This document shows, one piece after another, positions 51,652 through 60,912 of a DNA stretch of 64,000 nucleotides. The notes below the pieces were generated by a model, which ran no database searches, had not been told where the DNA came from, and saw only the letters and a program-made list of their open reading frames with translations. The position numbers were made by a program, and so were the translations under genes. The stretch's first letter is position 1, and each line of letters starts with the position of its first letter. The stretch lies in contig CBDUQN010000001.1 in assembly GCA_965369375.1 (NCBI GenBank), positions 1-64,000 on the forward strand, written 5' to 3'. The stretch is from CBDUQN01 sp965369375. Lineage in GTDB: Bacteria > Krumholzibacteriota > Krumholzibacteriia > Krumholzibacteriales > Krumholzibacteriaceae.

Positions 51652-52923
51652 TTACGATTCCTCCGCGGCCTCTCCCAATTCGCCTTCCGTTCCCGCGACG
51701 ATAACGGCCGCCGATGAGTCACCGGTGATATTAACCACTGTTCTGCACATATCGATTATCCGATCCACTCCGAGAATCAACGCTATTCCTTCGAGCGGCA
51801 GGCCGATCGTCTCGAGAACCATCGTGAGCGTTATGATGCCGACACCGGGAACGCCCGCCGCTCCGATCGATGCGAGTGTCGCCATGAGCACGATGGTGAC
51901 CTGGTTGCCGAGGGAGAGGGAGATCCCGTAGACCTGCGCTATGAATACGGCGGCGACGCCCTGGTAGAGCGCCGTACCGTCCATGTTTATCGTTGCGCCC
52001 AGCGGAAGCACGAAACTCGAAACCTCCTCCGAGACGCCGAGATTCTCCTCGGCGCACTCGATCGTGACAGGGAGCGTTGCGTTGCTCGAAGAGGTTGAGA
52101 ATGCGATGAGCTGCGCCTTTCTGATGCCGCGGAAAAAATCACCGATCTTCATCTTCGTGAAAGATCGTACGGCGAGCGAGTAGACCACCACCATATGGAT
52201 CGCGAGGCCGGCGATCACGATAATGGTGTACTTGAGGAGCGAAACGAGTATCTGTGTTCCGAACTTTCCGACAACGGCCGCGATGAGGGCGAAGACGCCT
52301 ATCGGCGCGAACTTCATGATGATGTGCACGATCTGTATCATCGCTTCACTGACGGCGTCGAAGAAATCGATCAGCGGTTTCCCCTTGTTCAGCGGGACGA
52401 GGGTGACGGCGATGCCGAGCAGGAGGGCGAAAAAGATGATCTGCAGCATGTTCGCCTCGGCGAGGCTCTCGATCGGATTCGAGGGAACAATGCGTATGAG
52501 CGTTTCGACGACACTCGGCTTCTCGTGGGCTATCTCTATCTTTTCGAGCGCCTCTATCTTGTAGGAATCGAGAATCTGCGCCGTCGTCGCCTCATCGAGC
52601 CCCGCTCCCGGCTTGAACGCGTTTCCGAGCGCCAGGCCGATCGTTATCGCGATTGCGGTCGTGCAGAAGTAATAAGCAATCGTTTTGATTCCGATGCGGC
52701 CGAGCTTTCGTATATCTCCGAGGCTCGCCGTTCCAACGAAGAGGGACGCGAAAACGAGAGGCACGACGATCATCCTGATCAGGTGGATGAACAGTGTTCC
52801 GAGCGGCTCTATATGCTCGGCATGTCGCCCGAGGAGGAGCCCGGCGGGTATGCCGAGGAGAAGTCCGATCAGGATTTTCGTGTAGAGCCGGGTCTGCACG
52901 AATCTCGTCAGGATATTCATCAT
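51652..52923 (-). CDS. Dicarboxylate/amino acid:cation symporter (DAACS)
   Basis: This 423-residue inner-membrane protein has about eight hydrophobic segments plus two re-entrant loops. SSSNATLPVTIECAEENLGV and NMDGTALYQGVAAVFIAQ are the GltP/GltT/DctA signature loops that bind substrate and cation. It imports glutamate/aspartate or C4-dicarboxylates with Na+ or H+. The specificity residues cannot be fixed here. A second ATG at 52920 has better spacing to AGAGG. The TPR membrane protein gene follows by 15 bases. Confidence 0.93.
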   Translation of the reverse strand: MMNILTRFVQTRLYTKILIGLLLGIPAGLLLGRHAEHIEPLGTLFIHLIRMIVVPLVFASLFVGTASLGDIRKLGRIGIKTIAYYFCTTAIAITIGLALGNAFKPGAGLDEATTAQILDSYKIEALEKIEIAHEKPSVVETLIRIVPSNPIESLAEANMLQIIFFALLLGIAVTLVPLNKGKPLIDFFDAVSEAMIQIVHIIMKFAPIGVFALIAAVVGKFGTQILVSLLKYTIIVIAGLAIHMVVVYSLAVRSFTKMKIGDFFRGIRKAQLIAFSTSSSNATLPVTIECAEENLGVSEEVSSFVLPLGATINMDGTALYQGVAAVFIAQVYGISLSLGNQVTIVLMATLASIGAAGVPGVGIITLTMVLETIGLPLEGIALILGVDRIIDMCRTVVNITGDSSAAVIVAGTEGELGEAAEES

Positions 52924-53096
52924 CCGCCTCTTTCGTGTTGCATGTCGGCCATGGTTTCATGACCGATTCTTTCCTCGTCTTTTCTCGAAATGGCTTGAAA
53001 AGCATTATAATGTAAGCGTAAAATGGATTGGATTCAAACATCTTTTATCTCTATCGGCGCCCTCGCTTCCCAAGACGAGGCCCGTTTCGGTGCGGC

Positions 53097-53810
53097 ATGA
53101 ACAAACCGGCAATCATTATCGCCCTCCTTTTCGCGTTTCTGACATCTTTCTTCTCCACCGGCTGTTCATCTTCCGGCCGCCCATACGAGAAGCAGCGGGA
53201 GAGGATGGTCAGAGATCAGATCATCGCCCGCGGCATCGACGATTCATTCGTCATCGGCGCGATGATGCGGGTGCCGAGACACAGGTTCGTTCCCGAGAAG
53301 CTCGCTTCGATGGCCTACATAGACAACCCCCTTCCCATAGGGTCTGATCAGACCATTTCCCAGCCGTACATCGTCGCCCTGATGACCGCCTCGCTGCGGC
53401 TTAAGGGGGGGGAGAAGGTGCTGGAGGTAGGTACCGGTTCCGGGTATCAGGCGGCTGTCCTGGCGGAGATCGTCGATACGGTGTACACGATCGAAATTAT
53501 TCCGGAGCTCGCCCGGCGGGCGCGGAAAACACTCGATTCGCTCGGCTACAAGAATGTCGAGGTGCGCGCAGGTGACGGGTACGACGGTTGGCCGGAACAT
53601 GCCCCCTTCGACGGCGTTATCGTCACTGCCGCAGCTCCAAAGCTCCCTCCGCTGCTCGTCGAACAGCTGAAACCGGGCGGGCGGCTCGTAATCCCCGTGG
53701 GCGATTTGTACCAGGACCTTCACGTGTATGAGAAAACTTCCGAGGGATTGAAACTGATATCCACCCTTCCCGTGCGCTTCGTCCCGATGACTGGAAAGAT
53801 CAGGGATTGA
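53097..53810 (+). CDS. pcm: Exported protein-L-isoaspartate O-methyltransferase (lipoprotein)
   Basis: This is 237 residues. The PCMT fold is clear: RVPRHRFVP (about residue 60), GSDQTISQPYIVALM, the SAM motif VLEVGTGSGYQAAVLA and GGRLVIPVG. It converts isoaspartyl carboxyls in damaged proteins so that they can revert to Asp. Most Pcm proteins are cytoplasmic; here residues 1-23 are a lipoprotein signal with STGC, and the start at 53097 preserves it. An upstream start at 53028 would add 23 unconserved residues. It would repair proteins in the periplasm, provided SAM is available there, which is an open question. Confidence 0.86.
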   Translation: MNKPAIIIALLFAFLTSFFSTGCSSSGRPYEKQRERMVRDQIIARGIDDSFVIGAMMRVPRHRFVPEKLASMAYIDNPLPIGSDQTISQPYIVALMTASLRLKGGEKVLEVGTGSGYQAAVLAEIVDTVYTIEIIPELARRARKTLDSLGYKNVEVRAGDGYDGWPEHAPFDGVIVTAAAPKLPPLLVEQLKPGGRLVIPVGDLYQDLHVYEKTSEGLKLISTLPVRFVPMTGKIRD

Positions 53811-53811
53811 T

Positions 53812-54789
53812 CTAGATGGAGGGATAGCGCATCCCGAAGCGTTTCCAGTAGTAGATTCTCGTGAGAATTATCGCGACCGCGAGCAACAGGATATAGGGCG
53901 GGAACAGAAGTCCGGCGCTGAGTGAAAAGACGAGCGTCGCCACCTTGGCAGGGAGCAGCACGCTGGTTTGAATGCCTTCATGCGTGTTCCGTCTCACGGG
54001 GATCAGAAGCAGCGGAAGAGAGAGCAGAGCCGCCCAGAGCGCCACCATGTTATCGACAGCCACCGCCGTCGCGAGGGCACTGGTCATGAGGATCGCCGAT
54101 ACGATCCTGCCCCTTCCAAGCCCAAGCGCCACCCCGCTTGTTCGAAGGCCGGATCCGGCATCCCCCTCGATATCGGCGAGTGTTGTTGTCAGGTGAATGG
54201 AAGCTACGGCTAAAGGATAGGGAAGGAGCACGTGCAGCCCCGAGAGCGGGGCGCCGAGAGCGATCCAGCCCGCCAGTGTATTGAGGATGCCGTTTCCGAT
54301 CGAATTGGCGCATACATCGAGGACGGCTCTTCTTTTGAGCCGCGCCGGCTCGAGCGAGTAGGCCGCACCGAGCGCGAGGATACCCAAGAGCACGCACGCG
54401 TACCAGGCCGAGAGCATGAAGAATCCGATTCCGAGAGCCGCGGCGGCGAGCAGGGCCGCTTCTATCGAGGCGGCTCTGACCGATATGATCGAGTGAGGAA
54501 TGAGAAAAAGCTTCCTGTTTCTCAGATCAGTTTCACGGTCCGCGATCTGGTTTATTACGTATACGGCGCCGAATGCGGCGGTGATCGAGCAGAGGCCCGC
54601 TAAGAGGCGGCGCAGCTGGAGAGGGGCGCCGGTGGCGGCGCTCGCGCGATGCGCTCCGAGCAGGAAGAATGTCCAGACGGGAATGAGTATCATGGGACGC
54701 AGAAGAAATATATAGTCGAGCGGTTTTGCGGCTGAGCCGGAAAAGGAATGGACATCGATGGCCGGATCGTTATTTTCTCGGGATTGCAT
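53812..54789 (-). CDS. UbiA-family prenyltransferase
   Basis: This is 325 residues with about eight hydrophobic segments. The first Asp-rich motif is NQIADRETD (about residue 105) and the second DIEGDAGSGLRTS (about residue 207), the Mg-prenyl-diphosphate sites of the UbiA family. It attaches a prenyl chain to an aromatic ring or similar acceptor in the membrane (quinone, heme O or chlorophyll-type). The acceptor is unknown. It ends two bases from the exported Pcm gene on the other strand. Confidence 0.9.
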   Translation of the reverse strand: MQSRENNDPAIDVHSFSGSAAKPLDYIFLLRPMILIPVWTFFLLGAHRASAATGAPLQLRRLLAGLCSITAAFGAVYVINQIADRETDLRNRKLFLIPHSIISVRAASIEAALLAAAALGIGFFMLSAWYACVLLGILALGAAYSLEPARLKRRAVLDVCANSIGNGILNTLAGWIALGAPLSGLHVLLPYPLAVASIHLTTTLADIEGDAGSGLRTSGVALGLGRGRIVSAILMTSALATAVAVDNMVALWAALLSLPLLLIPVRRNTHEGIQTSVLLPAKVATLVFSLSAGLLFPPYILLLAVAIILTRIYYWKRFGMRYPSI

Positions 54790-54834
54790 GTATCACTGAA
54801 CTCGAGCGGGCAGTCCCCCCGCCTTACCCGGCCA

Positions 54835-56589
54835 CTATTCGTCTATCCATTTGACCAGATGCCGCTTGATCTTGCGGGTTGTCGTCTTCGGGAGCTCTTC
54901 ATCCCTTATCTGGAAATCCCTGATCCGCTTGTACTCGGCGAATCCGCTGCAGATCTTCTTTATCTCGCCTGCTATGGTGCTCCTGATGGTTTCTTGCGAG
55001 AGCTCACCCTCGAGCAGATCGGAGGATCCCAGCGCATCGTAGTCGGGCACGATGACGGCCGCAACGCGATCATTACCCTTCCTGTCCTTCACGGCGAGAA
55101 CCACGCTTTCGAGAATGTACGGACTGTTATCGAGCAGCGATTCGATTTCGTCCGGGTAGATATTCTTCCCGCCGGCCGTCACGATGAGTGATTTCTGCCG
55201 CCCGACGATGGTGATGTACCCTTCGGAATCGATCTTTGCGAGATCGCCGGTGTGGAGCCAGCCGTCGATGAGCGTCATTGCTGTGGCTTCCTCGTTCTTG
55301 AAGTATCCTTTCATTATATTGGGGCCTCTGACGATGATCTCGCCGATTCCCTCTTCATTGGGATTGTTTACGACCGCCTCGATACCGGCGAGGGCAGGCC
55401 CGACGCTCCCCCTCTTGATCTTCCCCAGCGTGTTCACCGATATCACGGGCGAAGCCTCTGTTTGTCCATACCCCTGAAGGACGGGAATTCCGATGGCGGC
55501 GAGCGTGTTTTCCGTTTCGGCGCGAAGGGCCGCGGCGCCGCTGACAAAGAATCTGATCGAGCCGAAGCCGGCCGCGGCGAGTTGTTTCTTGAAGAATATA
55601 CGGGCGACATTGTGCCCCGAGATCTTTCCCAGTCCGGCGGCGAGAGATGTCATGGCGCGAAACAGGATCCTCCTCATCGCGGGAGCCTCGGCGAGCTTCT
55701 TACGTATTGTGGCGGCGGTGCGATCGAAGAAAAGCGGGACACCGGTGAATACGGTTATGCCCTCCCTTCCGAGATCTTCCTTGATATCGCGCGATTTCAT
55801 AGACCGTGCAAAAAAGATCGTGCTTCCCGAAGCGAGAGGGGCAAGAAAGGTGCATGTCGTCGAGAACGTGTGGTGGAGCGGCAGCAGACAGAGAAATACG
55901 TCATCCGGGCCGAGGGGTATCCGCTCGCGGGCGGCCCACACATTCGAGGTGATGTTGCGGTGGAGCAGAACGGCCCCTTTCGGCTGACCGGTCGTTCCGG
56001 ACGTGTAGCAGATCGCAGCGGGGTCTTCCGGGTTGATTTCGGTTTTCCGTTCGAAGAGATCGCGCTTTCCGCTTTTGATCCTCTCCTTCCCGATCGCCAT
56101 GACATCACCGATGGCGGTTGCGCCTTCCTTCGCCTTACCCTCACCGATGATCATCACGTGAATACCGGCGAGGTTCATCCCCTCGATCTTCTCGCTGAAT
56201 ACCTTTTGCGAAGTGATGAGAAACGTAACTTCTGAATGAAGGATGAGATAACGAATCTCATTTGCATTGAATTGAATGTCCAGCGGAACGACGATCGCCC
56301 CGCAGGAGGTTGCCGCCGCGTATGCGATCGTCCACTCGGGACTGTTTTCCGCAATCAGGGCCACGCGATCGCCTTTTTCGAGGCCGTTCGCTATCAGTCC
56401 GGCGCCGAGCGACGATATCAGCGTGTCGAGCTCTTGATAGGTTATGGAGAGGTATCCCCAGGAGAAACGGCTCTTCATGGCAACTGATGCGGCGAAGTTC
56501 TCTGCGGCATAGTCGAAGAGGGCGGGGAGCGTTGCATAGCTATGGTCCGCCGTGTCCGCGCGGCCGCTTCCGATTGTCGAATCAGTCAT
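54835..56589 (-). CDS. Long-chain acyl-CoA synthetase (AMP-binding)
   Basis: This 584-residue cytoplasmic adenylating enzyme has the P-loop YTSGTTGQPKGAVLLHRN (about residue 193), the QGYGQTEASPVI motif, TGDLAKIDSEGYITIVGR and a C-terminal lysine region (PKTTTRKIKRH). It activates fatty acids to acyl-CoA; the length and motifs fit the FACS/FadD15-like group. The start at 56589 is preferred over 56619 because GGGGG lies eight to nine bases upstream. It precedes the UbiA gene in the same direction (45 bases). Confidence 0.92.
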   Translation of the reverse strand: MTDSTIGSGRADTADHSYATLPALFDYAAENFAASVAMKSRFSWGYLSITYQELDTLISSLGAGLIANGLEKGDRVALIAENSPEWTIAYAAATSCGAIVVPLDIQFNANEIRYLILHSEVTFLITSQKVFSEKIEGMNLAGIHVMIIGEGKAKEGATAIGDVMAIGKERIKSGKRDLFERKTEINPEDPAAICYTSGTTGQPKGAVLLHRNITSNVWAARERIPLGPDDVFLCLLPLHHTFSTTCTFLAPLASGSTIFFARSMKSRDIKEDLGREGITVFTGVPLFFDRTAATIRKKLAEAPAMRRILFRAMTSLAAGLGKISGHNVARIFFKKQLAAAGFGSIRFFVSGAAALRAETENTLAAIGIPVLQGYGQTEASPVISVNTLGKIKRGSVGPALAGIEAVVNNPNEEGIGEIIVRGPNIMKGYFKNEEATAMTLIDGWLHTGDLAKIDSEGYITIVGRQKSLIVTAGGKNIYPDEIESLLDNSPYILESVVLAVKDRKGNDRVAAVIVPDYDALGSSDLLEGELSQETIRSTIAGEIKKICSGFAEYKRIRDFQIRDEELPKTTTRKIKRHLVKWIDE

Positions 56590-56723
56590 TGTACATACCC
56601 CCGCTTCGTTTCTGCGCATCGAGACAACGGTCGTTCTCTTTGAATGAGTTCAATGTAACACCGGAAAAAGACGCCGGGCAATTCTTTTTTATCGAGCGGC
56701 GTTATCCTCGAGCGGCATTATTC

Positions 56724-57665
56724 TCAGGCCGGTGTGTCGAGGCGGTGCAGGCCCCTCTCTGCGGCAAGCCTGGAGGCCGCCTCCCACTCCCGGTGAGAGG
56801 TCGGGTGATCGAGCGGAGGCACGGTCGACGCCAGGTAGGCCGGATGGTACTGCCGCATGATATTTACATATGAATCCTTCGAGATCTCTTCCGCAATAAA
56901 GGTGACGATCTTTTCCGTGTCATCGAGCGCTTCCGGCATGACGAGATGCCTGATTAGAAGCCCGCGCACAGCCACGCCGTCAGAGGAAATCTCGAGGTCG
57001 CCCACCTGGCGGTGCATCTCTTTTACTACTTCGGTGATAACGTCGGGATAGTCCTCGGCATTGGAGTACTCGAGGGCCATCGAGGGGGAGAGGTACTTGA
57101 AATCCGGCATGTAAATGTCGACTATTCCATCGAGGAGGCGTATGACCTCGATCGAATCGTATCCCCCGGTATTGTACACGATGGGGAGGCGGAATCCGCC
57201 GCCGACGGCGGCTTTGATGCTTTCGAGTATCTGGGGCACGACGTGCGTGGGGCTCACGAGGTTGAGATTGTGGCACCTCGACTCCTGCAGCCCGAGCATG
57301 AGTGATGCGAGCTCGTCTGAAGATACCGGCCTGCCGGCCGGCTCCTGGCTTATCTCGTAATTCTGGCAGAAGAGACACTTCAGGTTGCAGCCGGAAAAAA
57401 AGATCGTTCCCGATCCCGAGCGGCCGACGAGGGGACGCTCCTCTCCGAAGTGCGGTTGCGCGCTCGAGACAACCGCCCGCCGGCCGATGCAGCAGGCGCC
57501 TTTCTCGTCCTTCAGCCTGTTCACGCCGCATGAGCGCGGGCAGAGGCGGCAGGATTCGAGCGTGCGACGGAGCTTCGAGAGCCGCTCGTCGTACTTGCCC
57601 GAATCGATCAGCGAGAGATAGGAGGGGTAGGTGGCGCCGTCTTGTTTCGTGCCGGTATTCTTCAT
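56724..57665 (-). CDS. Radical SAM protein, PflX/YgcF-like
   Basis: This 313-residue protein carries the radical SAM cluster motif CNLKCLFCQNY (residue about 93), preceded by CRLCPRSCGVNRL (about 37), as in the pyruvate-formate-lyase-activating-enzyme-like PflX family. VSPTHVVPQIL and VYNTGGYDSIE are other family segments. It probably makes a glycyl or other radical on a partner protein; no partner is nearby. The SGNH gene precedes it (20 bases) on the same strand. Confidence 0.9.
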   Translation of the reverse strand: MKNTGTKQDGATYPSYLSLIDSGKYDERLSKLRRTLESCRLCPRSCGVNRLKDEKGACCIGRRAVVSSAQPHFGEERPLVGRSGSGTIFFSGCNLKCLFCQNYEISQEPAGRPVSSDELASLMLGLQESRCHNLNLVSPTHVVPQILESIKAAVGGGFRLPIVYNTGGYDSIEVIRLLDGIVDIYMPDFKYLSPSMALEYSNAEDYPDVITEVVKEMHRQVGDLEISSDGVAVRGLLIRHLVMPEALDDTEKIVTFIAEEISKDSYVNIMRQYHPAYLASTVPPLDHPTSHREWEAASRLAAERGLHRLDTPA

Positions 57666-57685
57666 TGCATGGCCCCGTTCGAGCC

Positions 57686-58900
57686 TCAGTCCCGGCCCGT
57701 AGATACGTCACGCGCCGCTTGCGGGAGAAAATACGTCTCGATGAAACGCGATTCGATTTCCGCAACGAGCGCGAGGCCGCTCTCGGTGAAGTGGAAGCCG
57801 TCGCCGGTAAAGATATCGCCTACGTCGTCTCTTGCGCTTATGGCCCGATCGAGATCGATGAGGTGCCAGGCTTCCCGCTCGTCCGAGACCCCGCGTATTC
57901 GCTCGTTATACGAACTGATGAGATCGAGGAGCGCTTCGTTCGAGTGGGAATAGCCGCTACGTACGACGAATGCAGGAACACCGAGCGTGACGTGAGAGCT
58001 CGGCTCGGTCGCGAAGACTGCCGGAATGGACCGCATGGAGCAGAGACGGCCGATTTCACGAAGGTTGCTCTCGAAATGGTCGATAGGCACGCGGGGAATC
58101 TCGAGCGGCGCCACACGGCCGAGAACCGGTTCGAAGATTTTCCGTGCAAACTGAAGAAAGCGCCACTTCGCATATATGAGGCGGATCATTGCAGCGGGCC
58201 CGCCTTGATCCATCTGTAGCTCCTTTTCCTCATCAACGGCGCCGTACGCGAGCCAGCGATCGTTCCAGCCGAAGGAGGAGACGACGAGGTCGGGCTTCAG
58301 CTCGTCGATGAAGAGGCTCAGCAGGACCTTCCCCTGATAGCTGCTGTACCCCGGAGTGGCGAAATTGAGACATTCGACGCGGGGGTGCCGCGCCTTGAGC
58401 ATGACCTCGATGATCCGCGGGTATCCCTGATAGGTGCAGGAATTGCCTATGAAGAGTATTCTGTAATTGCCTTCGGGTTTGGGCCGAGCGACCTCGGGTC
58501 CGGCGAAGCCGTACGCGTTGATCCCGGGACGTGAGGGAGGAAACCGCCAGAACAGCTTCTCGTGGGACTCGAAGACCTCGAACTGCGACGGCCGTGGGTA
58601 GCCGAACTGTATGCCAGATTCGTAGCGAAAGCCCTTTAGTCTCAGAAAGGCCTCGGGCGGAACGATGATGAGGTTTATCACGGCAATCAGAAGAAAGATG
58701 CGAAAGCCCGCGCGCCGCGAGCCCGCGAGACGGTTGATCCATAGTGTTCCCGCGGCGAGGAAAAATATCCATACGTAACTCGCCGCGATATTTGATCGTA
58801 AGGGTTGTATGAGAGACAGGAAGGCGAGCGCCGTCGCCGAAATGCCGAACGATCCCGCGAAAATGAATGCCGTTATTTTCCGCTCCGCCGATTCTTTCAT
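57686..58900 (-). CDS. Membrane-anchored SGNH/GDSL hydrolase-like protein
   Basis: This is 404 residues from ATG 58900, which overlaps the 97-residue upstream gene's stop (ATGA). About three hydrophobic segments lie in the first 105 residues, then an SGNH hydrolase with GNSCTYQGYP (Ser in block I), SFGWNDR (block III) and DGFHFTESG (block V, Asp-His). It may de-acylate a lipid or glycan, or act in alginate/polysaccharide acetylation as AlgJ-like proteins do. A longer frame to 59062 overlaps the upstream gene and is rejected. Confidence 0.78.
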   Translation of the reverse strand: MKESAERKITAFIFAGSFGISATALAFLSLIQPLRSNIAASYVWIFFLAAGTLWINRLAGSRRAGFRIFLLIAVINLIIVPPEAFLRLKGFRYESGIQFGYPRPSQFEVFESHEKLFWRFPPSRPGINAYGFAGPEVARPKPEGNYRILFIGNSCTYQGYPRIIEVMLKARHPRVECLNFATPGYSSYQGKVLLSLFIDELKPDLVVSSFGWNDRWLAYGAVDEEKELQMDQGGPAAMIRLIYAKWRFLQFARKIFEPVLGRVAPLEIPRVPIDHFESNLREIGRLCSMRSIPAVFATEPSSHVTLGVPAFVVRSGYSHSNEALLDLISSYNERIRGVSDEREAWHLIDLDRAISARDDVGDIFTGDGFHFTESGLALVAEIESRFIETYFLPQAARDVSTGRD

Positions 58901-59190
58901 GTCTGCCGCTTGATCTTTTCCCAGCGCTGGTTCTCCGAAGGCAGTCCCCGGACGTTCCTCGAGGCCTTTCTTCTCGTTTTCCGTATCGTATCGCTGAACG
59001 CGAGCAGCTTTCTGCCTATCATTGCGTGAAGCGTCTGAATAGGATCCTTGGATCTGCGGCACTCGTAGAGGGCGTTCGTATATTCTCGCGGAAAACGGCG
59101 CATCATCCCGAAGATGAAATCGTGGGAGTCGAACTGATCGTTCATGCTTCCTATGATGGTGTCAAATACGATGTCCTTGAATAGCTCCAT
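58897..59190 (-). CDS. Small protein of unknown function
   Basis: This is 97 residues and mostly helical, with no signal peptide and a basic C-terminus (SDTIRKTRRKASRNVRGLPS in part). ATG at 59190. The stop overlaps the start of the SGNH hydrolase by four bases, which is strong evidence that it is a real, coupled gene. I do not recognise a family. Confidence 0.65.
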   Translation of the reverse strand: MELFKDIVFDTIIGSMNDQFDSHDFIFGMMRRFPREYTNALYECRRSKDPIQTLHAMIGRKLLAFSDTIRKTRRKASRNVRGLPSENQRWEKIKRQT

Positions 59191-59202
59191 TGTACCGTGA
59201 TA

Positions 59203-59703
59203 CTACCATTTTTCCCGGTGAATCCGCAACTCGTCGTACTGGGTTCTCGGACTTTTTTCTTCGGCGGGGTGTCCGATCGCAATGAGGCTGAGCAGACCGG
59301 GGGAATCGGGGATCCCGAGGATCGCCTTGATCGGATTGACGCGTTCCTCGCGCGGATGGCAGCCGAGCCAGACCGCGCCGAGTCCGATTGATGAGGCGGC
59401 GATGAGTATATTCTCCGTCGCCGCCGAGCAATCCTGAACCCAGGAGATGGGGGAGAGTTCTCTGTCGCCGCAAACCGCTATGGCGGCCGGAGCGTGGGCG
59501 AGCATTTTTCCGTGCGGATGAACCTCGGCCAGGCGCTGAAGCGTCCCTCGATCGCGGACAACAACGAACTGCCACGGTTGCTTGTTATTCGATGAGGGTG
59601 CGGCCATTCCCGCCTCGAGAAGCCTTTTCAGGTCCTCTTCCCCTACCGTCTCTCCGGTATATTTGCGAATGCTGCGCCTCGCCAGGATCAGATCGATCGA
59701 CAT
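59203..59703 (-). CDS. Nitroreductase-family protein
   Basis: This 166-residue FMN-dependent reductase has RRSIRKYTGE (residues 9-18) as the FMN phosphate-binding motif, GMAAPSSNNKQPWQFVVV for the FMN pocket and GLGAVWLGCHP near the C-terminus. The length is that of short nitroreductases (e.g. NfsA/RdxA relatives). It reduces nitro or quinone compounds with NAD(P)H; the physiological substrate is unknown. It lies between the 97-residue gene and an SpoU methyltransferase on the same strand. Confidence 0.92.
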   Translation of the reverse strand: MSIDLILARRSIRKYTGETVGEEDLKRLLEAGMAAPSSNNKQPWQFVVVRDRGTLQRLAEVHPHGKMLAHAPAAIAVCGDRELSPISWVQDCSAATENILIAASSIGLGAVWLGCHPREERVNPIKAILGIPDSPGLLSLIAIGHPAEEKSPRTQYDELRIHREKW

Positions 59704-59719
59704 GCCTTGTCTCCTTGGG

Positions 59720-60547
59720 TTACCGGGTTTTCATTGCTCTCTGTCTCAACGCCTCATAGAGAAGAATCGTCGCGGCGGCCGATACGTTGAGCGAATCGCC
59801 CCTTCCCAACATAGGTATCCGGACCCGCTCGGCCGCCGGACCGAGCCATCGATCGCCCGCACCGCGATCCTCGCTGCCTACCACGATTGCAACGGCGTTC
59901 GTATAATCCGCTTCGGTATACGGCAACGCTGCGAACGGCGTTGCGGTGATCACCGAAATCCCGTTCGCCTCGAGCCAGGAAGCGGCGGCGTCACGGCCCA
60001 CGGCGATCGCCGGCGTGGTAAAGACCGTCCCGAGGCTCGCGCGGATCACGTTGGGATTGTAGAGATCGGTTTTCGGGTCACTGACGATGAGTCCCGTCGC
60101 GCGCGCCGCATCGGTTGATCTCAGCACCGCGCCGATATTGCCCGGCTTCTCCACCGCATCGATGACGAGGTAGAGGGGATTTTTGCTCGGGAGCAGATCG
60201 AGGATCGATCGCTGAGGTTTTCGGGCGACGGCGACGAAACCGCCGGCGCCTTCCCGGTAGGCGAGCTTTTCGAATACTCTCGCCGAAACCGAAGTCGTGG
60301 TGACCGAGAGGTTGCCGATTTCCCTCGCGAGGCGTTTTCCCTCGGGCGTCGCCGCGAGCTCCGGCTCGAAGAAGCATTCTTCTATTGCGACCCCACCCTC
60401 GAGCGCGCGAGAGATCTCACGGATGCCCTCGATCAAGATCAGGCCGGTGGTGTCCCGCTCGCGCCTCTTGCGCAGCCGCACGGCCGATTTGATGCGCGGA
60501 TTGCCCGGACTCGCTATTTCACGCTTTTCCGGCGTTGGCCTGCTCAT
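59720..60547 (-). CDS. SpoU/TrmH-family RNA 2'-O-methyltransferase
   Basis: This is 275 residues. The N-terminal substrate-binding domain (GNPRIKSAVRLRKRRERD) is followed by the SpoU SAM-knot: DAVEKPGNIGAVLRS, VVGSEDRGA and IPMLGRGDSLNVSAAATILLYEALRQR (in part), the three family motifs. It methylates the 2'-OH of a ribose in rRNA or tRNA. The site is unknown. Start ATG 60547; the frame to 60586 only adds 13 weakly coding residues. Confidence 0.92.
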   Translation of the reverse strand: MSRPTPEKREIASPGNPRIKSAVRLRKRRERDTTGLILIEGIREISRALEGGVAIEECFFEPELAATPEGKRLAREIGNLSVTTTSVSARVFEKLAYREGAGGFVAVARKPQRSILDLLPSKNPLYLVIDAVEKPGNIGAVLRSTDAARATGLIVSDPKTDLYNPNVIRASLGTVFTTPAIAVGRDAAASWLEANGISVITATPFAALPYTEADYTNAVAIVVGSEDRGAGDRWLGPAAERVRIPMLGRGDSLNVSAAATILLYEALRQRAMKTR

Positions 60548-60843
60548 ATGCCACTCTCGTAAAAGAAACAGGTTACACGACATCACGAAGCGCCGGGAGT
60601 CGCCTGCGGAAAATTAATCTGATACCGGCCGATCGGATGTGTATAATACTACCGTACCATCGAATCCGGGTATGAATCAATAGAATCCGGCGTGATCGGG
60701 GGGACCGGTAGTAAATCGCGTATTTCGTTTCATATAAATGAGTTATCAATTTGTAATTGTTCTTGACCGGGCCGCTGATTATTATTGATATTGATTGGTA
60801 ATGGTCTCGGATTTGCAATGAGGATAGTGTAGCCGGTAGAGTC
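60548..60843. other. A+T-rich intergenic region
   Basis: No gene is seen. It contains a palindromic GTATAATAC (about 60638-60646) and A/T-rich runs. It separates the SpoU gene from the divergent SGNH-like genes; a weak promoter for the latter ends it. Confidence 0.4.
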
Positions 60844-60872
60844 TTTAAAGTTATTGATTTTTATGATATTAT
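60844..60872 (+). promoter_or_regulatory. Promoter of the secreted SGNH-like protein gene
   Basis: TTTAAA (60844-60849), a 17-base spacer and TATTAT (60867-60872). A start after this position excludes the ATG at 60871 and supports 60913. Confidence 0.45.
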
Positions 60873-60912
60873 GCGCCTGCGGTTCACTACGATATTGACG
60901 GAAATTGGCATT

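Noticed and set aside
57686..59062. Longer start (59062) for the SGNH hydrolase
   Set aside because: It would overlap the 97-residue gene and lacks a membrane or signal feature in the extra part; the ATGA overlap at 58900 is a better start.
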